Shown here: positions 8,085 through 15,627 of the stretch, piece by piece
Numbering within the stretch: the first letter of the stretch is position 1
Layout: each line of letters starts with the position of its first letter
DNA from: Sphingobacterium sp. SGR-19
GTDB taxonomy: Bacteria; Bacteroidota; Bacteroidia; Sphingobacteriales; Sphingobacteriaceae
Assembly (NCBI RefSeq): GCF_011043555.1
Contig: NZ_JAAKGS010000010.1
Location: 1 to 64,000 of the forward strand
DNA: 64,000 nucleotides
Reading direction: 5' to 3'
Made by a program: the position numbers and the translations under genes
The notes under the pieces: model-generated
The model's input: the letters and a program-made list of their open reading frames with translations, nothing else
Database searches by the model: none
Told to the model about the DNA's origin: nothing

Positions 8085-8196
8085 TGGGTTTAGACACATG
8101 ATCATGGATAAGATGCAAGAAATATACAAAGATTTCCATATGCAAATGTTAACTCCGGACGGTAAAGCTATCGATGTTTATAAAAAGGTAGGCTTC
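8085..8196 (+). pseudogene. GNAT acetyltransferase, C-terminal fragment
   Basis: The segment HMIMDKMQEIYKDFHMQM followed by DGKAIDVYKKVGFERA is the acetyl-CoA-binding to C-terminal part of a GNAT domain. A second, N-terminal fragment of a close paralogue ends with the same HMQM segment at 12836. The upstream part of the frame (from 7933) shows no acetyltransferase similarity. Confidence 0.6.
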
Positions 8197-8206
8197 GAAA
8201 GGGCCC

Positions 8207-8398
8207 TTATCTTGCCTTTGGCATATTTGCAAGAAGGTCTTTTGCCGGAACTTCTTTCACCTCTCCTTCTATCTTTACCACCAAACTTTCACCTTTTAGC
8301 GCACTTTCTTCGGCTAGCTTACGCAAAGCTTTTTGCACACCTAGTCGGACACGCTCAGCAAAGGGAAGGGTAGAAATGTTGTCTTTATCCGTTACCAT
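8207..8398 (-). CDS. Small protein overlapping the zeta-like gene (possible antitoxin)
   Basis: This 63-residue charged protein begins MVTDKDNISTLPFAERVRLG and ends LLANMPKAR. Its ATG (8398) overlaps the last 14 bases of the zeta-like gene in another frame, which implies translational coupling. I recognise no domain; it looks mostly helical with a beta-like segment ESLVVKIEGEV. Because zeta-type toxins need a neutraliser, this partner is a candidate antitoxin by position only. It is encoded downstream, unlike the classical epsilon, which is upstream. A longer start at 8434 is possible. Confidence 0.6.
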   Translation of the reverse strand: MVTDKDNISTLPFAERVRLGVQKALRKLAEESALKGESLVVKIEGEVKEVPAKDLLANMPKAR

Positions 8399-8963
8399 AA
8401 TAATCTGCATATATTCTTGACCAAATTTCGTCATTTACAACGACTTCTCCAAACTCATCTTTTTGAGCAATAATTTCCGGTGTCAGATCCATGTTGTCGA
8501 GTACCAACCATCGCTCACATATAGGGAGATAAATATTCAATAAATTTGATAGACCTCGATGGTACCGACGGACAACAACCTCATCAGGAATATGGTGACC
8601 TCCCATGGAAACCCTCTTTTTTACTCGCTGAATAGCTAAATCCGGAGACTCTAACCAAAAATATAATAACGTCACGGTGTAACCAATAGTTTGTGCTTTT
8701 TGAACCAATGATTGATAACTTCTGGTGGAGAGGGTGGTTTCAAAAGCAAAATCAGCCCCCTCCTTCATTAGTTCGCTTATCCTTTCGAGCATGATACGAC
8801 CTGCAGCTAACGCAACCTTATCAGGATTGAATGGCGAAATACCAGCTGCTATATTGTCTGCATTGACAAATTCTTTACAATCCAATATTTCGGGCAAAAC
8901 CGTATAGCTAGCGGTTGTCTTACCTGCTCCGTTACATCCGGAAATAATATAAATATTTGGCAT
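8385..8963 (-). CDS. Zeta-toxin family P-loop kinase
   Basis: This 192-residue protein has Walker A GCNGAGKTT (residues 9-17), the conserved FVNADNIAAG substrate-binding segment, FAFETTLSTRSYQ, and VKKRVSMGGHHIPDEVVVRRY. The last is the arginine-rich nucleotide-binding region of zeta/PezT-like enzymes. Known zeta toxins phosphorylate UDP-N-acetylglucosamine and block wall synthesis. I start at MPNIYIIS (8963) because the P-loop strand begins there. Its first 162 coding bases plus 44 upstream bases are duplicated at 1-206. Confidence 0.85.
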   Translation of the reverse strand: MPNIYIISGCNGAGKTTASYTVLPEILDCKEFVNADNIAAGISPFNPDKVALAAGRIMLERISELMKEGADFAFETTLSTRSYQSLVQKAQTIGYTVTLLYFWLESPDLAIQRVKKRVSMGGHHIPDEVVVRRYHRGLSNLLNIYLPICERWLVLDNMDLTPEIIAQKDEFGEVVVNDEIWSRIYADYYGNG

Positions 8964-9007
8964 AAGATATTTTCGTTGAACTAAGGTACATAATAGTATT
9001 AGAAAAC
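8802..9007. repeat. Direct repeat copy B (206 bp)
   Basis: This copy matches 1-206 with four mismatches. It contains the 5' part of the zeta-like gene and its upstream 44 bases. The sequences diverge at 9008, where this copy continues into GATAAAATG and copy A continues into hipA-like code. Confidence 0.9.
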
Positions 9008-9109
9008 GATAAAATGAAATGGAACTCATCAATAACCTCTATCCTTATTGATAAACTGCACTTGAAACTTAGCATAGACACTTTTCGCATGCGTAGACTT
9101 TATTAAGAC

Positions 9110-9295
9110 CTTGTTCGCATCTTGTTCGCATCTTGTTCGAATGTTGTTCGGAAGATTACCGGCATTCTACCGGTAAATTACCGTGTATTTACCGTGTTGC
9201 GCACGTTAAATATACGGTAAACACACGGTAAATCATCGTTCAATGGGCGAACAGAGTCCGAACAGTGTATAAACAAAGGCCGAATAGCATTCGAA
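9110..9295. repeat. Large imperfect palindrome with 11-bp tandem repeats
   Basis: Four tandem 11-mers of the type CTTGTTCGCAT run from 9110 to 9153. An inner inverted repeat follows, with TTACCGTGTATTTACCGTG (9178-9196) against a matching arm at 9213-9232. The outer right side carries CGAAC/CCGAA units (9248-9295) in the opposite sense to the GTTCG units. All symmetry axes fall near 9202-9205, in TTGCGCAC. The rest of the 514-base gap (9033-9546) shows no gene. Confidence 0.75.
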
Positions 9296-9546
9296 GAGAC
9301 GTTAGAAACTTTCACAGCTTTTCGTTGAGCCCCTCTTTATTATTATCTTTATTGGTGCAATTTCAAATGGAAATAGTCCGGGTCTCTCCTACCATAGTAT
9401 CTAGAAGACTTATTAATCAAATAATGATATATTTATAGTAGTTTAGTTTTACCATCCACAGGCATATTTTTGGGAGGCGACTGTCAGGGGTTGACTATCC
9501 TTGGTTAAAAAGGGAATAATGCATATGTCTGCACAACCAGCGCACC

Positions 9547-10827
9547 ATGGAAAATAATATTACGAATGTTAATGACTTAAATATCAAAACGGATATCTTG
9601 GACGTATTCGATAATACTCTCCATAGCTATTCTAGGGATACTTTACTCGATATGCTCCTGACCCCGCTTCAAAATATCGATGCGATAAATAATCGACAAC
9701 AAATACTTAAAGGTTTTCTTGCCAACAAAAAGTTATTAGAGAGGTATTTTTATAATAGCCGGGACTTCGCCGATGTACATACACTTTTAACGAAACCCGA
9801 CAACAGAAAATTAAACTTTCGATTCAAATTACTGCTATTGTTAAACAAAGCAAAGCGTAATGCGGCTATGGGTATCTATATCCAACTTATTATATTCTTA
9901 CAACAGCAATACACGCTCATCTCCAATTTTATTGACACCGATACCTTCCCTGATTCCTACAAATACGAGATCAAGAGCTTAACAAAATATTTCCTGAACT
10001 TTGAACTGGATTTTTTCAGCACACTTATACGCGAAAACAAGTTTAAAATTGCTCATATAGTCGCTCTTCAAAAGAAAATTAACAAACTGCAGGAGACGGA
10101 AACGAACGACTTTTTTAAACGTTTATTTACATTTGAATCGTTATTATCCCTAAGTATCTCCATTCATAAGAGAGGTTTTATCTTTCCTAGCATTGGAGAT
10201 CCGGCATTTACAATCGCGGGCGTTTACCATCCGCTATTACCTAAGCCCATACGTAACGGCGTATCGCTAGACAAGCAAGTCGTGTTGATCACGGGGCCAA
10301 ACATGGCCGGCAAATCTACTTTCTTAAAAGCGATCGCCATATCCGTTTATTTAGGCCATCTAGGCATTGCTATTCCTGCGGAAGATGCTAAATTTCCATT
10401 TTTCCAGAACATCTGCATATATATTAATCATACGGACAACTTACGACAGGGTTACAGCCATTTTTTACGTGAGGTTAAAAACCTCAAAGAGGTTGCACTT
10501 AAAGCGTCGGAAGGCACACCTACCTTCGCCATTTTTGATGAAATATTTAAAGGCACCAATATGAACGATGCATTACAGATTACGCGGGCCACCACAAAGG
10601 GTCTTGCGCAGTTCCATAAATCGGTGTTCTTTATATCGACACATATGGATGAGTTAAAAGATATGGCATCAACAGCCGTTAATTCTTATTTCTTAGACTG
10701 CAAAGTGGAAGATGGGATTCCGAAATTTAGTTACCAATTGAAAGAGGGATGGTCCAGTGTCCAGATTGGTAAGATATTGTTTAAAAATGAGGGACTTTAT
10801 GAGCTCTTCCAATCGTCTGGCGACTGA
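9547..10827 (+). CDS. MutS-like DNA-binding ATPase (short, domains III and V)
   Basis: The 426-residue protein has an N-terminal helical lever region (residues 1-215) and a C-terminal ABC-type ATPase. Walker A is GPNMAGKSTFLKA (about residues 258-270), Walker B is PTFAIFDEIFKGTN, and the H-loop lies in STHMDEL. It lacks the mismatch-recognition domain I of MutS and the C-terminal Smr domain of MutS2, so it belongs to the short MutS-related group common in Bacteroidota, whose function is unknown. A small protein and a membrane protein follow on the same strand. Pieces of a second copy are at 15421-15627. Confidence 0.88.
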   Translation: MENNITNVNDLNIKTDILDVFDNTLHSYSRDTLLDMLLTPLQNIDAINNRQQILKGFLANKKLLERYFYNSRDFADVHTLLTKPDNRKLNFRFKLLLLLNKAKRNAAMGIYIQLIIFLQQQYTLISNFIDTDTFPDSYKYEIKSLTKYFLNFELDFFSTLIRENKFKIAHIVALQKKINKLQETETNDFFKRLFTFESLLSLSISIHKRGFIFPSIGDPAFTIAGVYHPLLPKPIRNGVSLDKQVVLITGPNMAGKSTFLKAIAISVYLGHLGIAIPAEDAKFPFFQNICIYINHTDNLRQGYSHFLREVKNLKEVALKASEGTPTFAIFDEIFKGTNMNDALQITRATTKGLAQFHKSVFFISTHMDELKDMASTAVNSYFLDCKVEDGIPKFSYQLKEGWSSVQIGKILFKNEGLYELFQSSGD

Positions 10828-10873
10828 GATTGAAATTCGCTTAGATATTTCTATTTTTAGTTATATTTAGATC

Positions 10874-11095
10874 ATGGACGAAACAAAAGAAAGAAACCTA
10901 AAACTGGTTAACGAGTACTTCGATAAATTACGCGCAGATTTGTTGGAACTACTTGAAAAGCACGACGACGTGAACTTAGATATGGAGCCGCTAAATGCGG
11001 ACGAAACATGTATAACAGAAAAATACACACCTTCCGGAACCAAAATAACCATCAAGCAGGGCGATGTAGTGAAATTTGGAATCCGGACAGCATGA
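10874..11095 (+). CDS. Small conserved protein, copy 1, downstream of MutS-like gene
   Basis: This 73-residue acidic protein starts MDETKERNLKLVNEYFDKLR, with an amphipathic N-terminal helix followed by KYTPSGTKITIKQGDVVKF. I recognise no family. A close copy is at 15628-15870. The two agree up to VVKF and then differ: this one ends GIRTA while copy 2 continues for 11 more residues, so one tail has been replaced. The stop overlaps the ATG of the membrane-protein gene (ATGA). Confidence 0.75.
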   Translation: MDETKERNLKLVNEYFDKLRADLLELLEKHDDVNLDMEPLNADETCITEKYTPSGTKITIKQGDVVKFGIRTA

Positions 11096-11589
11096 GCTTA
11101 CGAAATGCGATTAAAACTAGCCATCTAGTCTTATGGAGTGCCCATCTCCTCGCCTCCCTATTGCTTTGGGTAACTTATAAATATGAAATCATACCACTTG
11201 AATCTGTCAGAAAGGGTATTTCGCTCTATTTCTGGATGATCCCAGCATTATTGTTGATGCAATATTACATACAGTTAAGGAATTACAAGGTCTACTTACT
11301 TTGGCTTATTAGTGGTATTATTCAATTTGTCGTTTATTTCATAGCAAAAGACAATTCAGACTTCCAAGAAGTCAACGGCAATAATTTAGCGCCGCTGAAG
11401 ACTCTACTTGTCATGCTTCTATCTTATCAGTTTTTCCGTCAGCTGTTTAAAATACTTACACCATGGGAATTGATAATTACGGCCAAACGATTTTCTTCCT
11501 ATGATTTGGATGATAAGAGAAAGTTGATTTGGCTGGACTATCTGTTTTCTTTTATTATTGTCGCGTGTTTGGTCGCCAGTTTCTTATAG
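11092..11589 (+). CDS. Hypothetical membrane protein
   Basis: This 165-residue protein has four probable membrane helices, around residues 13-33, 46-64, 73-92 and 142-162. I start at MSLRNAIKTSH because its ATG overlaps the preceding stop codon (ATGA), a strong sign of coupling; the frame is open further upstream but that stretch is the small-protein gene read in another frame. I recognise no family. Position suggests a three-gene unit with the MutS-like ATPase and the small protein. Confidence 0.72.
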   Translation: MSLRNAIKTSHLVLWSAHLLASLLLWVTYKYEIIPLESVRKGISLYFWMIPALLLMQYYIQLRNYKVYLLWLISGIIQFVVYFIAKDNSDFQEVNGNNLAPLKTLLVMLLSYQFFRQLFKILTPWELIITAKRFSSYDLDDKRKLIWLDYLFSFIIVACLVASFL

Positions 11590-11684
11590 AACGGAGAATG
11601 GTGTTGGCTACACAGATAAAAATTACACTCCGTGAAAACCAACAGGAGAATTGTTTTTAATACAACGGTTTGTTAATTTTATAG

Positions 11685-11831
11685 GACTGCCAACCACACT
11701 ATTGGATACATGGGCATATACACACGCCTTGTCAATACAATATCGGCAATACTAAAATTGTATGCAATCCAAATGGTTACATCGACGAACCTTATAATGG
11801 CTATCATAATGAGCTCGTTATTGAATTATAA
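11685..11831 (+). pseudogene. Calcineurin-like metallophosphoesterase, C-terminal fragment
   Basis: A 48-codon frame reads HYWIHGHIHTPCQYNIGNTK, then IVCNPNGYIDEPYNG, and stops. WIHGHIHT is the last metal-binding GHxH motif of metallophosphoesterases, and CNPNGY with a C-terminal ELVIEL is the usual tail. All N-terminal metal ligands are absent. I see no intact gene in 11590-11912. Confidence 0.7.
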
Positions 11832-11912
11832 AACGCAAGCATTATTGCATTACAATAAAAGTTTATTGTTAACTTTATTGGTATAATGAATTATGAACGA
11901 AACCATTAAATT

Positions 11913-12503
11913 ATGAGTAAAACCAAAACAGAAATAAAAGCAGTAGCTATAGCGGACGATGTTCTCGCCAACAAAATATATGAGTTTAGGGGACAAAAGG
12001 TAATATTAGATAGTGATCTTGCAGAATTGTATGGCGTCGAGACTAAACAGCTCAAAAGACAAGTCCGAAGAAACATAGATCGTTTTCCAGAAGATTTCAT
12101 GTTTGAGCTTACGAAGCAAGAGTTAGAAATCTTAAGGAGCCAACTTGGCACCTTAAGACATGGCGAACATACGAAGTATGCACCAATGGTATTTACCGAA
12201 CATGGTGTATTAATGTTGTCGAGTGTACTAAACAGCAAACAAGCCATAGCAATTAATATACAGATTATGCGCGTTTTCACGAAGTTGCGTCAGTTCCTGA
12301 CAGACAACTCTCGTATACAGCATGAGCTTACAGAAATGAAATTAGCTATTGAAAAGCTTTCAAAAAAACAAAAGGGCCACGACCAAAATATAGAACTGCT
12401 TTTTGAATACATCGATCGCTTGCAGGAAAATGCACCCCATGCCTCTTCTAAGGGAGTAACGGTGGTAAAGGGGTTTGATATTGGGAGCAAGAAGAACAAT
12501 TAG
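11913..12503 (+). CDS. ORF6N-domain protein
   Basis: This 196-residue protein carries an N-terminal ORF6N domain (about residues 18-105): IYEFRGQKVILDSDLAELYG, then VRRNIDRFPEDFMFELT and MVFTEHGVLMLSSVLNS. A coiled-coil-like tail follows (residues 128-170). ORF6N and KilA-N domains are DNA-binding modules shared by phages and mobile elements. The gene stands alone, and a fragment of a second copy is at 15308-15370. A phage or island origin is likely; target and role are unknown. Confidence 0.85.
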   Translation: MSKTKTEIKAVAIADDVLANKIYEFRGQKVILDSDLAELYGVETKQLKRQVRRNIDRFPEDFMFELTKQELEILRSQLGTLRHGEHTKYAPMVFTEHGVLMLSSVLNSKQAIAINIQIMRVFTKLRQFLTDNSRIQHELTEMKLAIEKLSKKQKGHDQNIELLFEYIDRLQENAPHASSKGVTVVKGFDIGSKKNN

Positions 12504-12530
12504 CGCAATTACCGAAACCATCAATTTCAA

Positions 12531-12836
12531 ATGGAAATAGTTTTAAACGATACAAGAAATATAACCACAGATCAAATTTTGCCATTATACGAAGCCAATG
12601 CGTGGAGTGCAGCCCAGAAACCTGATCTACTGCTGAAAGGGCTAATAAATTCTCATTCGCTGATTACCGCTTGGGATGGAGACGTCTTAGTAGGACTTGG
12701 TAATGCAATTTCCGATGGACATCTTGTCGTATACTATTCGCATTTACTAGTCCTCCCCTACTATCAGGGAAAAGTTATTGGACACCTGATTATGGATAAG
12801 ATGCAGCAGATATACAAAGATTTCCATATGCAAATG
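12531..12836 (+). pseudogene. GNAT acetyltransferase, N-terminal fragment
   Basis: The frame starts MEIVLNDTRNITTDQILPLY and continues through VVYYSHLLVLPYYQGKVIGH, the acetyl-CoA-binding region, to IMDKMQQIYKDFHMQM. After that the sequence changes to unrelated code, overlapping the 3' end of the crp-like gene. The C-terminal third of the GNAT fold is missing. A C-terminal fragment from a paralogue is at 8085-8196. Confidence 0.68.
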
Positions 12837-12888
12837 AATAAGGTGGCAATCACACAGATGAGCTCGATATTTTTTTGGGGCCGATGTG

Positions 12889-13503
12889 TCAATCTAATCT
12901 TTTTAAAGAGACCTGATTTCTCGCCCGGCTTAACGCCTCTCTACTCACATGCAGAAATTTGGCAAGATTGGTTAACGAAATTTCCTGTAACCAGTTCTTT
13001 TTGGATTCCAACAAATGAAGATATCGTTCTTCTGGAGATCGAAGGGTGAGTATCTCGTAATGCTCCTGTTTTTTTCTGATCATTTCTTGAGAAAGGTCTA
13101 CACATAATTGAAGTAGATCTGGCTCGTTGCTGAATGTCTTCACCATCTTTTCAAGTGGGTACAATATAATGGTGCTTGAAGTTATTGCGCTTACAGAATA
13201 CGGCAATGCCTGCTGTTGATGAATCGAGTTCCAATTGTCGATATATTCAAGACTTTCACAAAAGGCAGATATTCGCTCGTCCCCTTTTTCATCCAGATAG
13301 TAAAGTTTTAGCCATCCGGTAACGACAAATATTCCGAAATGCAAGCGTTCTCCATGCCTAAGAAAGATATCGTCCTTTTCAAGATATTTTACCACAGATA
13401 TCTCCCGCAACTTTTCCCAGCTCCGGGAGGTAACGTACGGAAACTTCTCGGACAACTTTTGATAAAAATCATCTAACACTTTAGAATCATCCATATCCGT
13501 CAT
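12889..13503 (-). CDS. Crp/Fnr-family transcription regulator with CRP-like recognition helix
   Basis: This 204-residue protein has a cyclic-nucleotide-binding-like beta roll (residues 20-135, including FLRHGERLHFGIFVVTGWLKLYY) and a C-terminal winged helix, SLTNLAKFLHVSREALSRAR. The recognition helix contains SRExxxR, the same Arg-Glu-Arg spacing that CRP uses to read TGTGA. A consensus CRP-type palindrome lies in the divergent gap upstream (13588-13603). The beta roll has no clear cAMP signature, so the ligand is unknown. It is divergent from the SnoaL-like gene at 13659. Confidence 0.88.
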   Translation of the reverse strand: MTDMDDSKVLDDFYQKLSEKFPYVTSRSWEKLREISVVKYLEKDDIFLRHGERLHFGIFVVTGWLKLYYLDEKGDERISAFCESLEYIDNWNSIHQQQALPYSVSAITSSTIILYPLEKMVKTFSNEPDLLQLCVDLSQEMIRKKQEHYEILTLRSPEERYLHLLESKKNWLQEISLTNLAKFLHVSREALSRARNQVSLKRLD

Positions 13504-13587
13504 TGCTTGATTAAGGTGCTATTAAATTCTGATCCGATAAAGATAAGCTTTTTGTCAACCTTTTTATCGAATTGCTAGCAAAAGGAT

Positions 13588-13603
13588 TGTGATTATGATC
13601 ACA
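13588..13603. promoter_or_regulatory. Consensus CRP-type binding site
   Basis: TGTGATTATGATCACA is a TGTGA-N6-TCACA palindrome that matches the CRP consensus perfectly in both half sites. Its centre is about 43 bases upstream of the start site predicted from TATCTTTG at 13625, near the class II activator position. It sits between the divergent crp-like gene and the SnoaL-like gene. Confidence 0.7.
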
Positions 13604-13624
13604 TGTTACAGCATATTGGTCAGA

Positions 13625-13632
13625 TATCTTTG
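13625..13632 (+). promoter_or_regulatory. -7 promoter element for the SnoaL-like gene
   Basis: TATCTTTG fits TAnnTTTG exactly. The ATG is 27 bases further on, with AGGAGA at 13634-13639 as a possible ribosome site. No good -33 TTTG is seen, which fits activator dependence. Confidence 0.6.
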
Positions 13633-13658
13633 TAGGAGATGAATAACATGATATCGTT

Positions 13659-14069
13659 ATGGAACAGGAAAAATTGATTAAGGAATTATTTAGCAAATAT
13701 GTCACTTATTGGAATAACCATGACATAGAAAACTGGGGAAAGTTATTTACCAAAGACACAAAGTTCATTACGTGGTCTGGTGTAATGTACGCCACCAATG
13801 CAGAAAATATAAAGCAACATGATAAAGCTCATCAAATTTTGTCGACGCAAAATCAGAACATGAAATATCATCTCGACGTTCTGGATATTAGTTTAATCCG
13901 CGATGGCATTGCTATCGTTTACGCCGCATGGAAGTGGGAGAATTTTAAAATCGACAATCTGCATACCGAGCTACGTACCGGGATATTGACAATGTTGCTG
14001 TTGAAAGAAAACGGCGTATGGTTGATTCGATCAACACAGAATACACGGACATCGGAAAACCTGAGATAA
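13659..14069 (+). CDS. SgcJ/EcaC-family (SnoaL/NTF2-like) protein
   Basis: This 136-residue protein has the NTF2-like cone fold: LIKELFSKYVTYWNNHDIEN WGKLF at the N-terminus, then DVLDISLIRDGIAIVYAAWK and a final strand GVWLIRSTQNTR. The pattern WNNHDxxxxxxLFTxDxxFxxxxG is that of the SgcJ/EcaC family. Members are small ligand-binding or enzymatic proteins, often of unknown reaction. An SDR fragment and an FMN reductase follow on the same strand, suggesting a former redox operon. Confidence 0.8.
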   Translation: MEQEKLIKELFSKYVTYWNNHDIENWGKLFTKDTKFITWSGVMYATNAENIKQHDKAHQILSTQNQNMKYHLDVLDISLIRDGIAIVYAAWKWENFKIDNLHTELRTGILTMLLLKENGVWLIRSTQNTRTSENLR

Positions 14070-14070
14070 C

Positions 14071-14211
14071 ATGCACAAAAAAGTAATATTGATCATTGGA
14101 GCGGGTGAACGCCTGGGAAAAGCTATTGCTTCGAGATTCTTACCGGAAGGTTTTGACCTTTTATTAATGAGCCGCAATGCTAGCAAGTTGATAACGAACT
14201 GCCTATCTTAA
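14071..14211 (+). pseudogene. Short-chain dehydrogenase, N-terminal fragment
   Basis: A 46-codon frame, starting one base after the preceding stop, reads HKKVILIIGAGERLGKAIAS. That is the Rossmann glycine motif of SDR enzymes. It continues to LLLMSRNASKL and stops nine bases before the FMN-reductase ATG. The rest of the enzyme (about 200 residues) is gone. Confidence 0.75.
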
Positions 14212-14220
14212 AAAACGGAC

Positions 14221-14784
14221 ATGCTAAAAATTGCTATAATAACGGGCAGCACCCGCCCGACGCGGATAAACCAAAAAGTGGCAGAATGGGTTTATAGTTT
14301 CGCAAAAATGCGATCAGATGCAATCTTCGAACTGGTAGATATTGCAGATTACAACCTCCCGATGTTCGATGAACCTCTCCCACCCACTTTAGGAGAATAC
14401 CGACAAGAACATACCAAGATATGGTCGCAAAAGGTTGCTGATTTCGATGGTTTCGTGTTTGTAACGCCAGAATATAATCATAGTATCACGGGCGTTCTTA
14501 AGAATGCGATCGACTTTTTATATAGCGAGTGGAATAATAAATCCGCGGGCTTTGTAAGCTATGGTGCAACAGGCGGCTTGAGGGCAATTGAACACCTACG
14601 GTTGATATTGAGCGAAGTACAGATAGCACATGTTAGGCCTCAGACCTCTTTATCTCTATATGATGATTTTAGAAATTTTGAGTCGATAGCTCCAAGGCCG
14701 TTTCAGATACGGTCTCTTAATGAGATGTTGGAACTGGTGTTATTGTGGGCACAAGCACTTAAGAGTATTCGCACTAAGCATTAA
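14221..14784 (+). CDS. NAD(P)H-dependent FMN reductase
   Basis: This 187-residue flavodoxin-like enzyme has the N-terminal FMN-phosphate loop GSTRPTRIN (residues 9-17), the segment FVFVTPEYNHSITGVLKNAI, which stacks on the flavin ring in this family, and SYGATGGLRAIEHLR. Members transfer hydride from NAD(P)H to FMN, quinones or azo compounds. It lies ten bases after the SDR fragment, downstream of the SnoaL-like gene. Confidence 0.9.
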   Translation: MLKIAIITGSTRPTRINQKVAEWVYSFAKMRSDAIFELVDIADYNLPMFDEPLPPTLGEYRQEHTKIWSQKVADFDGFVFVTPEYNHSITGVLKNAIDFLYSEWNNKSAGFVSYGATGGLRAIEHLRLILSEVQIAHVRPQTSLSLYDDFRNFESIAPRPFQIRSLNEMLELVLLWAQALKSIRTKH

Positions 14785-14997
14785 ATGTTTTGTACCGGAA
14801 CAAGTTACGTATGTTCGTTGCGTTGTAGATTATGTTGTGTGATATGGCCGTCAGCTACCATGCTTTACTGGTTTATGTCATTGTACATATTGCCTATGTA
14901 CAGTGCTGTTGAGGCTATGTATATGTACAAAATGGAAGATTCTTCTAAAAAATACAGAAAAAGGAAAAACTATTAGCGAAAGAATCAAAAAGAAGAG

Positions 14998-15285
14998 CCA
15001 ATCAACGCCTATCAGCACTATCGGGATAGAGGCTTCGCTATTTTGAGTGTATCCATAGATACAGACAAAAACAAATGGAAGGAAGCCATAGAAAAAGACG
15101 GTATCACATGGACACAGGTATCAGATTTACAGGGACATAAAGGTGACGTGCATCTTAAATACGGTATAACGTCTATTCCAGCTAACTTTTTAATTGATCC
15201 GGAAGGAGTAGTCATCGCGAAAGATCTAAAAGGAGAGTTTTTAAATAGAGAACTAGAAAAGTTATTTTTGACGCCACAACAATAA
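14998..15285 (+). pseudogene. TlpA-like thioredoxin-fold protein, C-terminal fragment
   Basis: The frame contains DRGFAILSVSIDTDKNKWKE, KDGITWTQVSDLQGHKGD and YGITSIPANFLIDPEGVVIA (cis-Pro loop and following strands), typical of the C-terminal half of TlpA/ResA thiol-disulfide oxidoreductases. The WCxPC active-site half is missing, so the protein cannot work. Upstream (14785-14997) I see no gene. Confidence 0.75.
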
Positions 15286-15307
15286 CTGAAAAGAGTGATT
15301 GCATTGC

Positions 15308-15370
15308 TCATACGAAGTATGCACCAATGGTATTTACCAAACAGGTGTATTAATGTTGTTGGGAGTACCT
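15308..15370 (+). pseudogene. ORF6N gene fragment
   Basis: About 63 bases closely match positions 12168-12230 of the intact ORF6N gene, including the code for KYAPMVFT, with small deletions. It is a remnant of a second ORF6N gene. Confidence 0.7.
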
Positions 15371-15420
15371 GATAGCAATTGTGTTATAGTTCTTAGCACT
15401 TGAATCTTAGTATACATACC

Positions 15421-15627
15421 TGCTTTTCGCTGAGCTCGTCTTTATTATTATCTTGGTGCAATTTCAAATGGCTTGAAAGTATTTGATAATACCCTCCATA
15501 GCTATTCCAGGGTTAGATTACTCGATACAGCAACAATAATGGGTCGGTTTAATTTGCCTTTGGCAACCATTTGGTGGCTGAGATTGAAATTCGCTTAGAT
15601 ATTTCCGTTTTTAGTTATATTTAAACC
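15421..15627 (+). pseudogene. Collapsed copy of the mutS-like locus
   Basis: Three pieces align in order to the intact locus. Positions 15421-15471 match the upstream region near 9317-9370, 15472-15528 match the 5' coding part near 9601-9652, and 15575-15627 match the end of mutS and the spacer near 10822-10873. More than 1.1 kb of mutS is deleted. The small gene downstream survives. Confidence 0.75.

Noticed and set aside
9110..9153. Possible CRISPR array
   Set aside because: The 11-base units are directly tandem with no spacers, and no cas gene is present.
11880..11912. TATAAT-like element before the ORF6N gene
   Set aside because: It resembles the E. coli -10 box, but there is no matching -35 at the right distance, and Bacteroidota use a different promoter type. 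AT-rich chance match is likely.
14785..14976. Cysteine-rich 63-codon frame after the FMN reductase
   Set aside because: Composition looks random, there is no ribosome site and no similarity to known small proteins.
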